Assembly (NCBI GenBank): GCA_022813625.1 | Contig: JAKLMB010000009.1 | Coordinates: forward strand, 992,001-1,056,000 | DNA: 64,000 nt | Direction of reading: 5' to 3' | Source: Aaosphaeria pasadenensis | Taxonomy: Eukaryota > Ascomycota > Dothideomycetes > Pleosporales | Shown: piece after piece, positions 1-10,994 of the stretch | Layout of the letters: every line of letters starts with the position of its first letter | Numbering within the stretch: the first letter of the stretch is position 1 | The notes under the pieces: model-generated | What the model was told of the DNA's origin: nothing | Databases searched by the model: none | The model's input: only the letters and a program-made list of their open reading frames with translations | Program-made: the position numbers and the translations under genes

Positions 1-2
1 TA

Positions 3-921
3 CAGCTGCGCCTGTTCACGATCTACAATCTTATCTTTGTAGCCCCAGGCGTAATCGGACAACTTCAACCACTATTCATTGACCGCCGCGATATCTACGA
101 AGTGCGCGAGAAAAAGAGCAAAATGTACCACTGGGCGCCTTTTGTCTCCGGTCTGATCATTTCTGAGCTTCCTTATCTGATTATCTGCGCCGTCTTGTAC
201 TTCGTGTGTTGGTACTTCACCGTCGGATTGCCGACCGAAGCCAAGTACGCAGGCAGTACTTTCTTCGTGGTGGTAGGTGTGACGCCCCATTTTATCATCC
301 TCAAGCTAATCAAAGTGCGGATACAGGTCTTCTACGAGTTCCTATACACCGGCATAGGGCAGATGATAGCCGCCTATTCCCCTAACGCCGTTTTTGCTTC
401 ATTGGTCAACCCTCTAGTCATCACAACTCTAGTCTCCTTCTCTGGAGTAATGGCGCCTTACAGCCAAATCCAGGCATTTTGGAAATATTGGTCAGTTCTA
501 TAATTTTCAGCAAGCATGGTTTTAAACTAAGTTGAAGTATCTTAGGCTATATTACCTTGACCCTTTCAACTACCTTATGAGCTCGCTCCTTGTCTTTACT
601 AGCTGGTCGACTAAAGTCACTTGCAAAGAAAGCGAGCTCGCAATCTTCAACCCTCCGTCAAACCAGACCTGCGGCCAGTATCTCTCGGTCTATCAGCAGG
701 GAATGGGCGCTGGCACTTCTTTACTGAACCCAGACGCAATGGCGGATTGCCGCGTCTGCCAGTTCAAGGACGGTGGAAGTTATCTCAAGACCCTCAATCT
801 TGCAGAAGAGTATTATGGATGGAGGAATGCAGCGATCGTAGTTTTGTTCTGTTTCAGCAGCTATGCCATGGTCTTCCTCATGATGAAGCTGAGGACAAAA
901 GCTACTAAGAAAGCTGAATAG
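3..921 (+). CDS. PDR-type ABC transporter, C-terminal part (partial)
   Basis: This is the last 269 codons of a pleiotropic-drug-resistance ABC transporter (ABC-G), an ATP-driven plasma-membrane exporter of drugs and lipophilic compounds. The 5' part lies outside the window. Exons are 3-272, 327-490 and 546-921; the introns (54 and 55 nt) are placed so that the family sequences around FLYTGIGQ and FWKYWLYYLDPFNYLM read through. The visible part is the second membrane domain: several hydrophobic segments, then the long extracellular loop with conserved cysteines (TCKESELAIFNPP, TCGQYL, DCRVCQF) and a last membrane helix before a Lys-rich tail. The first intron is a multiple of three without a stop, so it can be missed as coding. 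The identification is firm; the substrate is unknown. Confidence 0.9.
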
Positions 922-1101
922 AGGGTAAACTAGAATGGGCATTTGTGGGAGTAACTAAGCATTTAGACATACAGTGAGCTACTAGGTGGGATAGAGATAG
1001 ACATACTGCAGGGTGTACAACATAATATCTAATTTTCATTTGTTACAGGCTAGATAAATTGATCAACACTGTCTTTAGGGTGTTACTTGGCTTCCAGAAT
1101 T

Positions 1102-2514
1102 CTATTTTGTCAAATCAGATTCATCTTTAGACTCCACGGGGCTGTCTTTCGGCTTGGTTCCAATCTTGCTCACAACCAACCAAGCTGGCACAATACTGAC
1201 GGCCCATAACGCGAAGTTCAGGTACGTACTGCCGACAAGCGCGAAGAGTGGTACCGCACCCAGTCCATAACTAATAGCCTGCCATGCCGACTCCGTTCCT
1301 CTGAGCAAGGCGGCCAAGCGAATCGTTTCCTGAGGGCTTTCCGAGATCTCGCCGATAAGGAAGAATGCGAAGATGTAGTTGATCTGGAAGCCAATGACGA
1401 GGAATATGAAAGGTCCAAAAGCCCTGCCAAAACCGGGGTCGGCCCAATCGTAGGCAGGCGCAGTATGGCGGAACTCTGTGACATTGATCGTAAGCCAGAT
1501 CCACCACGCGCCTTGGGTAGCCATAATGACGATGTACGCCCAGCGGGCACGTAGTTTCAGGGTAATCTGGTTCTGATCGAGCCACACGCCGAGAAGATTG
1601 GACCCGATGATACTGACGATGCCAGACAAGAAAGAGCCCAACGCACGACCGCGAACGCTGAACCAGAGAGCGATGTAAGTATAGTAAACAGCCTCGGAGT
1701 ATACGCCTTGTCCGATCCAGAAAATTAGGAGTAAGAATTTCTTGTTGAGGAAGCTTTTGGTTGTCGCGCGAAGTTCCTGCCATGGGTTGCCGGTGATGTC
1801 AAGCTCAACAGGTACGCCGTCTGAGCGCTGAACCCTCGATGGCCTATTGAGCAACAGGGCAACAAAGGGGCCTAGACACTGAAGGGCGATGAAGATTAGA
1901 TACACCTTGTAGGACACGCTGCCCGTCTCGTTCTTTTCGGAGTTCAGTCCCAAGCTGATTGATCCACCCAAAATACGTCCGGCACAAGTCCAGGTAATCC
2001 AGTATGCGATCATTCGTCCTCTATTCCTAGGTTCCGGATACGCGATCGCAATTGCAGCTTCGGCTGCCCAGAAGATACCCGCAGAGATTCCACACAATGC
2101 GGCACCGAGAATCACAAGCCAATCAACCCCATATCGATTGTTCAGGTAAAGACCAGCACTGTATGGCGCGAATCCAATTGTTCCAATTACCAGCGCTCCC
2201 TTGATTCCAATGTACCGTACAATCGAGCTCGTGAACCAGCAAGAAACGATCATGAGACAGAATGTGAGCGCGTTGGCCGTGTTGACAAGATATGGGGATT
2301 GCGCTCCACCTGCGCCTAGAGAGTTCATAGCGCCCCATAGGCCAGGCGCGGCCAAACTACAGAATCCTAGGATAGTGGCATTGTAGAAGGGCGTCCGATA
2401 CCATTTCGCTAGGGTTGATGTTTAGTTGAGTGCATCACGAAGGGCTCGATGAATCATACCTGGAGATACCGTCCGCCTTTGCCCTTCTTCGACAGACCCA
2501 ATTTCGCCGGACAT
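1102..2514 (-). CDS. UNC93-like MFS transporter
   Basis: This encodes a 453-residue membrane protein of the major facilitator superfamily, UNC93/DUF895 branch, whose fungal members have no known substrate. Exons are 2460-2514 and 1102-2408 with a 51-nt intron; the short first exon encodes MSGEIGSVEEGQRRTVSP and joins in phase to KWYRTPFYNATILGF. Evidence is the hallmark N-terminal helix ending in APGLWGAMNSLGAGG and the following hydrophobic segments, with the cytoplasmic tail rich in acidic and basic residues. It is convergent with the ABC transporter; the 180 bases between them hold only 3' ends. The family call is secure, the role unknown. Confidence 0.88.
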
Positions 2515-3281
2515 ATCGATGGAACACGATTAGGAATATCAATATCGAATGTATCGAAGATTGTAAATGCTATGGAAAAGAATCGTGAGAGAAGGGTCGA
2601 CTTTATTCCATTTGTACTGATCATCCAAGATCTAACTCTGTCGCAATACCTCCTTTGTATTGCCCAATCTGCATAATGGAACACCCAATGCGGAACAGGA
2701 TTACGAGTTCTTGTGGTAGATAAGGGTCTGGCTACTCGTAGATATGACTTGATTCGCCAAAGGATGACGTGCTCGGCGCAGGATTTCCCTGTCAGGATAA
2801 TCAGCCGCGAAATTTAAGAGGCCGCCAAAGTTCAATGTTGACGGTGTAGCAATTCAGTAACATGTCAATAGGTAGCGAATTCGAAGATGGTTGAACCCAT
2901 TGCTGTGCTCCATTGATACGCGTTCAATATTGTAGATGGACGTGTTGGCAGTGGAGACGAACTTAGGCGCGACACACCTGCGACCACATAAGTTCAAATG
3001 CCGAGAACATAAATAATATCTCAATACGAGCACGAATCATGAAAGAATCTCTCCAAGATTAGTTCCAAGAGATATGCTTGATCGGCGATATTCTGAACAT
3101 GAATGAGCCGCACTTCATTGGACCGGAGGCTACTGCCAAAAATCGCCGGTGATCTTCTCCACATATCTTTGCACAAACCGGGGCATTATTGGCACCAATG
3201 GTCTAGAATATAGGTGGGTTGACAAAAGTCTATTCCGAAACGCTTGATCATATAAGATCGTTAATCTAACGCTATTTCCAT
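2515..3281. other. Intergenic, AT-rich
   Basis: About 770 bases between the 5' end of the UNC93-like gene and the 3' end of the next MFS gene. Short open frames overlap the first exon of the former and have no coding character. I see no repeats or RNA gene here. Confidence 0.5.
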
Positions 3282-4919
3282 TTACATCTTCGCACCAGGA
3301 CCTTCGGCATTCGCCGCAGCTGGAGCAGGATACTCTGCTGAGTCTCTGGCCTGGTCGGCCACCTTGTCATCCAAATCCGCACTGCGGGCCAACTGCTCTG
3401 CTGCACCAGGAGCGAAATCGCGATACTCAGAGCTAGTTCCAAGGCGGAAACCGAGGTAGATGGTCATCAAGAATGTCACGCATAGCATGCCGAAGACAGT
3501 CCACTGGTTTTCATTAGCTTTTGGATGACGAGTGCTTTCATTGCGCTACTTACGTTGCCCATGGCGTAGTTTGGTCCGGTCGTGGACGGGAACAAGAAAG
3601 GTGCGCTGATACCACCGCAGTTGGAAAACGCAATCGTCACACCTGTTGCAAGAGCAGTCGCAGTCGAACCAGAGACTGTTGCCGTTCGATGGGCGAGGAA
3701 GGGCATGACGGCGGCGTTGGTGCATGCGATGAGGAAGACAGCAATGTATCGACCAATCCAGTTGGTGAGAAGGGCGAGCAAGAGATATCCCGTTCCGACA
3801 AGTACCAATGCACCAAGAGCATGGCGTATACGTTCCTTGGAGTAGTCGGAGTGCAGGCAGTTGCCCAAGATCATGAGCAGAGCGAATACGTTTGGAGGAA
3901 CAGTAAGCAGCTGTGCGGTGTAACCCTTGAATCCAAGGTTGGCAATAATGGTCGGCGAGAAATAGCTGAAGGCGTTGAGGCTGTTCACCATGAAGAAGTA
4001 GCTGACGGCATACACCCAAAACAGTGGGTTGAAGAGAGTCTCTTTCGCAGTCTTTGCATCGAATGTTTTATCTTCCTTGTTCGGCGCGAACGGTCCCATT
4101 CGTGCGATTGCGAAGGCACGCTCTTCCTCTGTGAAGAACTTAGCGTCCTGAGGGAAGTTGGGCATGAAGATCCAGACGATGGCTCCGAATATCACTGCAG
4201 GAATACCGGTCAGAATGAATAGCCACTGCCATCCAGCCAGGTTTGCCTTTCCGTTCAAGAAAGAGATACCCGTAGCCAGGAGACCACTGAAAGCTCCCGC
4301 GACTGCAACCGAGCCGGCAAAAATAGCGAGACGTGTCGCTCGCTCCGACGGCTTGTACCAGTAGCAGAGATACATGACGACACCAGGGAAGAAACCGGCT
4401 TCAGCAACACCAAGGAAGAACCGCACTGCAAGCAGTCCTCCGAAGCTTTTGACGGCAGATGTGCAGATCGTGATGATACCCCAGCTAATCATTATGCGAC
4501 CGATCCATACTGAGGGGGTGAAATATTTCATTGCGAAATTGCTTGGAGCCTCGAAGATGACATATGGCACGAAGAAGACCGCGACGGCGATGTTGTAGCG
4601 ATTTCCAGTGAGGCCGAGCTCCTTGACGATGTTGAATTGTGGGGTATCATTGTTGAGTGTTCGGGCATTTCCAAGATTGACCTATCATATGTTTTAGGGA
4701 ATTGGCTTTTACACCCGAATGGATGAAACTCACTCTGTCGAGGAAATTGATGAGATATGAAATGCAAATAAAAGGCAAAACCCATGTGTCGATCTTGCGG
4801 ACGACGCGCTTCTCCAATGCTTTGTCGTTCAAGTCGACAGCGTTGGTGGTGGAGCCCACTCCAAAGTCGGCTTCGACCCTGCCTATATCGGGCTGCTTGG
4901 TGTCCTCATTGGTCGCCAT
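3282..4919 (-). CDS. MFS permease, allantoate/nicotinate (Dal5/ACS) type
   Basis: A 511-residue permease of the anion:cation symporter family, which in fungi imports small organic anions such as allantoate, nicotinate, biotin precursors and sugar acids. Exons are 4734-4919, 3554-4681 and 3282-3503, all joined in phase. Family marks are the N-terminal KIDTWVLPFICISYLINFLDR, PYVIFEAPSNFAMKY, GVAEAGFFPGVVMYLCYWYKPSERA and the tail IYLGFRLGTSSEY. ATG 4919 is the first in-frame ATG and sits in a good context (ACC before it). The C-terminus is Ala/Pro-rich. The neighbouring dehydrogenase and regulator could make a small catabolic group, but the 1.3-kb gap argues for caution. The substrate cannot be read from sequence. 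Confidence 0.88.
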
Positions 4920-6222
4920 GGTAGTGGATTCGATGGGTAGAAAACTGGTCACGCACGCTCAGTGTATGGTAGTTACTTGATGGATGTGCGGAGGAAGAAC
5001 GAATTCCCATGCATCTCTACAACAGAGGCCGTCAATCACTATTTCATATATTCCTTCTTATCTTTCCCAACGTCTGCCATGCCGCGGAAAACGACGCCTC
5101 CAACCACCGTACTGTAGTATCATTCGATACGTCTCGGCCCTTGGGAATAGAAAGTAACACCGAAAGATAGGGCGCCATGCTCAACGGATGAACTCGTACT
5201 GATAGGAGATTGATACTAGATGTAACATTTTTTAGTGGTAAAAGCGTTGGCAACCAACACAGTACAAGACTGTCTCGTGTGGCGACCACCCCACGCGCAT
5301 CAGTGTAACGATGCAAGTTGTTCCCCGGTTCACCAATTGAACGCATGGGGATTGGACAATTGACTTGTCGATGAAGTGCAGCAACCGAAAACGGCCCGGA
5401 TCCGACGCCGGAGACATTTCCCCTTGTAGGCCAAGATTGGCTAGCTCTGATAACAAAGGCTTGGGCGCGCCGCTTAGTATTTTCATCAGGTGTGGATATT
5501 CGTCATACACAGATCGTCAGTCATAATAACTGCAAAGAATTATTCGTGTTGGTGTCGCTCGTCCTGCGAAGAGAATAGGGATCCAACGCTGCGAGAATCG
5601 GCCCTGTCGGTTCTATCTGTCCATGCCTCCTATATCACTGAGCAGGGTACGCTGGTTGATTGAGTAAGGGATAGAAAGCTTTGTTGACTTTTCCTACTCA
5701 CTCGACCGCTCGAACTGTTTCTCGGCGTACTTGGGTGCGCAGTCGATGCACGACATAGATCCCCTGTTGCCATGATCATTGAGCACCAATCTTTCGGATT
5801 TACCGTGCAATCGGTATAGAAACGTTGCAGCGTGCGTTTCATTGGTGTTTATCAGTCCTTGGTCGCGTTCGATCACATCTCCAAGACCCTATCAAATCGG
5901 ATGATGCACTTGAGACTGTGGGGTATGTAAAGGCTTCAGATCACATCCAAGGCAGAGAAATGTGACCGTATTGACCTGTGCGTGCGTGGGCTTGGATTTT
6001 CGCGTCAATATGAGAGTCTCCAACACCCGTTGCACCTGCACCAACCACGGCGATATTGAACCGGATGCCAGAAATGCTCCATCAACCAGCATTTGTCATT
6101 AGGAGTTGTAACACCTGAATCCTTGAAATGGGATGTCAATTCTCTAACCCTTCCATTAGTAGCAAAAGTACGAGTATGACCTTACAGTGCTCACACCACC
6201 TCATTTCCGGGGTGAAAACAAT
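4920..6222. other. Intergenic, 1.3 kb, with exon-like remnants
   Basis: The stretch upstream of the MFS gene contains no complete gene. The minus strand between about 6080 and 5695 has protein-like segments (listed separately); the rest has only short random frames. Confidence 0.5.
5695..6075 (-). pseudogene. Possible gene remnant or unrecognised small gene
   Basis: Two minus-strand segments look protein-like. The first (about 6070-5943) reads IRFNIAVVGAGATGVGDSH, with a Rossmann-like glycine pattern, and stops soon after. The second (about 5886-5700) follows a possible acceptor (GATAG), reads without stops through GDVIERDQGLINTNETH and CIDCAPKYAEKQFERS, and ends at a possible donor GTGAGT. 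No start codon, consistent phase or full-length frame links them, and I do not recognise the family. It may be a decayed gene, or chance. Confidence 0.25.
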
Positions 6223-7277
6223 TCAGCACACCGTGTACCCTCCATCTACTTTGATCTCCTGGCCTGTAATGTAACTGGAAGCGTCCGAGGACAAGAATGC
6301 CACGGTACCCATCAATTCCTCCGGTGGGCCCATCTTGCCTTGGGGAATTTTGGATTCCCATTCCGCTTTCAATCCTGGATTCTCAGCAAGGATTTTTGCT
6401 TTCCTATTGCTTTTTAGCGATGCCTTGAGAAACCTCCAACACAATGCGAAAACATACATGGCTTGCTCGGTGATCATGTAACCAGGGCTTAAGCAGTTCA
6501 CTCGGATGCCATTGCTTGCCCATTCGACAGCCAAGCTAGCTGCCAGGTGTCGTACGGCTGCTTTGCTGGAATTGTACATTGCCTGTGGTTGTGGTACATT
6601 CACGATGCTGCCACTGATACTGCCGATGAATACCATTGTCCCCGGCTTTTTGCGTTCCATAAGGTATCGCGCGACACCAGTTGCATAGTAAAATGTACCC
6701 TCAAGGTTGACACTTAACATCCTCTTGATGTCTCCCGGAGTCATGTCAATGGCGTTTACGTTCTGGCAATAGCCGGCGCATGTCACGAGATTCGTGATTT
6801 CGCTATGTTGGTGTAGCACATCTTGGATGGACGCATCCACCTCTGACTTGTCGGCAACATCTGCATAATGTGCAGTAATCTTGGGGACACTTTGTTTACG
6901 TGAGAACGATGTCTCCCAGTGGCTAGTAGCACTTACACTTCTTGAGGATGCACCTGTCGAAAGCTGTCCGCAATTTCCAGCGCTCGTTCAGCGGCTTCAT
7001 CTTCTAGAACAGAACATTAATTAATCAATCAATAAATCTAGGATAATTCGAAAACTGTACTGTTTAAATCGACAATTGCGACATTGCTACCGCTGAGAGC
7101 CAAAGACTTGCTCATGGCAAGTCCTAACCCGCGCGCGCCCCCAGTTATGACGGTAGTCTTATTTGCAAGGGAAAATGATGCCAGCACAGGAGGCTTGGTT
7201 GAAGTGTGCCGCCGGCTAGTGGGTATCAGGGCCTTGCTTGGGCCAGACAAGCCACGAACGAACTTCCCCGCAAACAT
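6223..7277 (-). CDS. Short-chain dehydrogenase/reductase, possibly mitochondrial
   Basis: A 298-residue NAD(P)-dependent short-chain dehydrogenase in four exons: 7061-7277, 6937-7003, 6458-6889 and 6223-6403. The fold signature is visible: cofactor loop TGGARGLG near residue 45, NVAIVDLN, the CAG step of the fourth strand, a catalytic serine in GSISGS, and YNSSK carrying the Tyr and Lys. The C-terminus GQEIKVDGGYTVC is typical. The first 28 residues are basic, hydroxylated and without acids (MFAGKFVRGLSG...RRHTST), like a mitochondrial presequence; this is inference. It most resembles sorbose/xylulose-reductase-like fungal SDRs. The gene is divergent from a Zn2Cys6 regulator, which could control it. 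Confidence 0.88.
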
Positions 7278-7681
7278 GATGGCTGATGGCTGATGGCTGA
7301 AGACTTTTACAGTTATAGGAAACAATTCCTACGACAAATTTGAATAATAGCGGTAAAGTACAAGTACACAATCTGTCTGCTCTGTTTTCCACAGTTACAA
7401 CTGAACCTAATTTGAAATGTGTGGCGGCATCCTGACTTACCCAATTAGGAAATGACCCTCGAGACGAGGGCGCAGGTGACGGATAGTCTCCACAAGTGCG
7501 AAATGCCGGGTAGGAGGAGGAGGAATATCCGAATAGACATAAGAGAAAGACAACCACCTGACCTCCGTCTCGGGCCACCAACGAACAATCATCATCGCTG
7601 ATTTCCCCTTCCAATCATGGATCGGACTCCACAAACAATGAATGACCCACACACGTTCTAATCAGTGAATAGACTAACGAC
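7278..7681. promoter_or_regulatory. Divergent promoter region, SDR / Zn2Cys6 regulator
   Basis: The 404 bases between the two divergent start codons. Just upstream of the SDR start is a three-fold tandem heptamer (GATGGCT, 7278-7298) that would lie in its 5' leader. No clear TATA box is seen. Confidence 0.4.
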
Positions 7682-9803
7682 ATGGACGAGGCAGCAGCCA
7701 GAAAGAGAGCAAGCATCAATGAAGCGCGTCGCCAGAGGCGAAAGCCTCGGGGCCAGGGGTTACGGAAAAGAACAGGATGGTAAGCCGCTACCCGCGGATA
7801 GGTGACCCGCATCGTGTTCAGTATTTACAACTGCTGAGAGTCTTTCCTTTTGGCCAATTCCAGTGCTACCTGCAAACGAAGGCATCTGCGATGCGACGAA
7901 GCCACACCAGAATGCGGCCAATGTGTGAAGAGCAAGCAAACTTGCGTTTATGCAAACAGCAATTCGAAGTCACGATCACCCATCCCAGCTGTAGCTGTCG
8001 AGCCACCGACAACTGATCAGGATGGAAATGATGAAGAGGATACTCAGAGGTCGAGTCCTTCATCACAGGCAGTCGTGGAAAATCATCAGGGCACCAACAA
8101 TAGCGAAGTCACGCCTGGTTCAACAACACTTTCGAACATCAGTAACCAGCCATGCCTTCCCGAGGCGGTCAATTGTACCTACATTCCGGAAATACCTCCA
8201 GATGCAGCACTCAGCCGCTGGCTAGGACTGCTCGCCAATGATGCTGTCAGCGGTGATCCAAGCATTGGATTCCTTCGAGGCATACAAACATCGCCAGATG
8301 CAGCCACCCACAGCCAGCAGTCGCCTTCGTTCGGCGACAACATAGCCTTTGATACTCTTGGCCAGCAATACAGTTTTCCGATTGAGATCGCACATCGACC
8401 GCCCGGAGGATCTGTAGTCAATCAAGAGGCACCTTCGAATCCCTGGCTGGACTCCCGGCCAAACGAGTTATCCAACTTTGAGTCTGCACTGTTTCACAAC
8501 TTTGTGACTGAAGTAAGCTCCTGGGTAGGTCTGCATAGGCTCAAATCATGTTCCTTTCACTGATGATGGCTCATCATAGATCGACCTACATGACCCATGC
8601 AACCATTTTGCGCTTGTCGTGCCGCATCTTGCAGTATGCATACTCCAATCAACATCTGAGTTCCGTTGCTAATGGCTTGTAGATGCGTGATTCCGGCCTG
8701 ATGAATGCAATCCTGGCACTCTCTTCCCGCCAACTATCCATTAGCCACAACGCAACTCCCGAGGAACAAGACTCCAAGATAGGAATCCAGTACTACTACA
8801 AGACCCTCCACTACCTCCAAAAGGCCATGTACATCGAAGAATACACCACCAGCCTAGAACTCTTAGCCACCGCCCTGATCGTCTCCATGTACGAAATGCT
8901 CGACGATTCCGGCACAGGCAGCGGCTGGGAGCGCCACCTCAAAGGCGTCTTCTGGATCCAACGCAGCAAACTCATACAAGGCGAGACCGGAGGCCTCCGA
9001 TCCGCCGTCTGGTGGGCATGGCTCCGACAAGACATCTGGGCCGGGTTCCGCGAGCGCCGCCGAACACTGAGCCTCTGGACACCCACAAAGTCATACACAA
9101 CCATGACGTCCTTCGAGAAAGCCGCCCGGGTCGTTTGGATCTTCGCGAAAGCCGTCGACTACTGCTCCGCCGACGCGATGAAAGACGGCGTCAACAACGT
9201 CAAGCTGCGGCTCGACAGCGCGGAGAAAATCACCGCCATGCTCGACGAATGGCGCGACAACCTTTCCGATGAATTCACCCCGCTGCCATACAACAAACAG
9301 CAGCAGCACCACTCCATCGAAGGGTTCGACCCGATATGGATACACCCCCCTTCCTTCGGTACGTCGTCTCTCGTCTCTCCGCCCTGCCTGCCGCTAACTA
9401 GCTAACACCACCACCAGCCGTCTCCATGCAACTCAACTACGCCGCCCGCATCCTCGTCCTCCTGCACAAGCCCTCCCTCGGCGGCGCGACCGACTACATG
9501 GAGCAGCAGAAGATCCTCACCGCGTACTCCACCATAATATGCCAGCTTGCGATCCCGCTCACGGACGCGGCCTCCAGCGTCATGTCGTCGCAGTGTTTGT
9601 ACATAGGTACGTACTGTCCCACCCCCACTGCTTAGGAACGTGGGTCGCTGATGTATGTGACAGCCGGGTTGTGTATTCAGGACGCGAAGCATAGGGAGGT
9701 TGTGGTGGGGTTGATCGATGGGTGTCATAGGAGGGTTGGGTGGCCGCGGGTTTCGCTCAGTGTGGATTTGAGGGAGCAGTGGGCGAAGACGGGGGGGTCG
9801 TGA
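7682..9803 (+). CDS. Zn2Cys6 fungal transcription factor
   Basis: A 605-residue nuclear regulator. Six exons: 7682-7779, 7864-8524, 8580-8633, 8683-9358, 9418-9606 and 9664-9803; phases agree throughout and the final frame ends in TGA at 9801-9803. The first intron splits the zinc cluster, as is common in this family: GCATCKRRHLRCDEATPEC then GQCVKSKQTC, giving all six cysteines. A basic run (KRASINEARRQRRKPRGQGLRKRTG) precedes it. The middle and C-terminal parts (MRDSGLMNAILALSSRQLS, YKTLHYLQ, LATALIVSMYEMLD, MQLNYAARILVLLHKPS) match the fungal transcription factor regulatory region. Placement opposite the SDR suggests local control. The target is unknown. Confidence 0.87.
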
Positions 9804-10616
9804 GGGCTGTCGTCGAGGGGAGATACTGGATATATTCGACGGATTATCTGGGGTATTGGAGAGGGGGAGAGGCACGTCACAGGGGACACGGCGTCTCGGG
9901 TTGGATCGACTAGGGGCGAATAATGACTGCTGATTGAACATTCGATATCTGGAGACCGGAGGAAGACACACAGGGCCTCACAGCGAGAAAGACGATGTTA
10001 TTCGAATCTTTGCAGCCATGTATCATCGCTCCGAGGCTCACGACTCAGCCAACGTGACAAACGATATATGGCTGGGGTTCAAAAATGGACGTAGACCGAA
10101 CGCACAATCCGTATAGACGAAAGAAGCGACTGGATTAGACGGCTGCGGTTCGCAGGGATACTATATTATACGGTACTGTATTGTACAGTAGATATCACAA
10201 CACCCAGCGTTATAGATTTAGATCAACGCTGTTTCTTTGACTTTGTCGTTCATCTGCATGTTGATGTTTACGTAGTCCAAAAAAAGCTAAAAGGTTAGAA
10301 CGCAAATGTGACTTTGCTTCTCAGATGCTATAGCCTCCAGGGGGGATTGGGCTATCGGGCGGTTTGGTGTGGATCTGGTAGCGGGCTTCAATTCCCTTTG
10401 TTGATGCAATGGAGGGAGGGGGCATTGGGCTGGTGATGCTTGTGTGATTGGAATATGGTTTGAGGTCAAGGTTGTGGGATGTCTGTCTTGGATGAGAGGA
10501 TGAGCGGTATAAAAATGATACATTATTTTTTCTTTTTGTAACAACAGCCCACTATTTCGGGCGAACAAGGTGTTGCAGAAGGATTTGCCTGCTTGTACCT
10601 TCTAGGCGCAGACTAT
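9804..10616. other. Intergenic, convergent
   Basis: 813 bases between the 3' ends of the Zn2Cys6 regulator and the bHLH gene. Only short overlapping frames occur; nothing recognisable. Confidence 0.5.
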
Positions 10617-10994
10617 TCATTTCTCCTTCTTGATCGTATCCTGCTCCGCGTCCTTCCCCTCCGCCTGCGCTCTCGACAACTGGAATTCCACCGCCTCGAT
10701 AGTCGCAGTGTCAAGTTCCAAGCCCGTAGTGTCCTCTCCGTTCTGTTTCGCCTGGGCGATGAGGTCCCGTCTCTTGACGACCTCCTCCCGCGCCAATTTG
10801 AGCGCCCCCTCAAGGACCAGCGCTTCACTCCTGCCCATGCCGTCCAGGCCGGGCACCACGGCGGCAAGTTTGTCGAAGCCCTCGCGGATCGCTTCGCGCC
10901 GCTTCTGCTCGGAGCGGATGTGGTTGGATTTCTTTTGGTCTTCCGAGAGGAGCGTCTTTTCTACGCCGTTGGCGGCTTCGGCTTTGGGGGCCAT
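10617..10994 (-). CDS. Small bHLH transcription factor, Ino4-like
   Basis: A single-exon gene for a 125-residue basic helix-loop-helix protein. The basic region HIRSEQKRREAIREGFDKL (from about residue 25) carries the His/Arg pattern for E-box contact, the loop is VPGLDGMGRS, and helix 2 is EALVLEGALKLAREEVVKRR. The short length and loop type resemble Ino4, which in yeast pairs with Ino2 to activate phospholipid synthesis genes; filamentous fungi have similar small bHLH proteins of less certain role. The start ATG at 10994 sits in ACCATGG, a strong context. No intron is needed. The family is sure, Ino4 orthology only probable. Confidence 0.85.
   Translation of the reverse strand: MAPKAEAANGVEKTLLSEDQKKSNHIRSEQKRREAIREGFDKLAAVVPGLDGMGRSEALVLEGALKLAREEVVKRRDLIAQAKQNGEDTTGLELDTATIEAVEFQLSRAQAEGKDAEQDTIKKEK

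Noticed and set aside
3521..4222. Long open frame (233 codons) on the plus strand
   Set aside because: It is antisense to the second exon of the Dal5-type permease, has no family resemblance and no start context; a shadow of the real gene.
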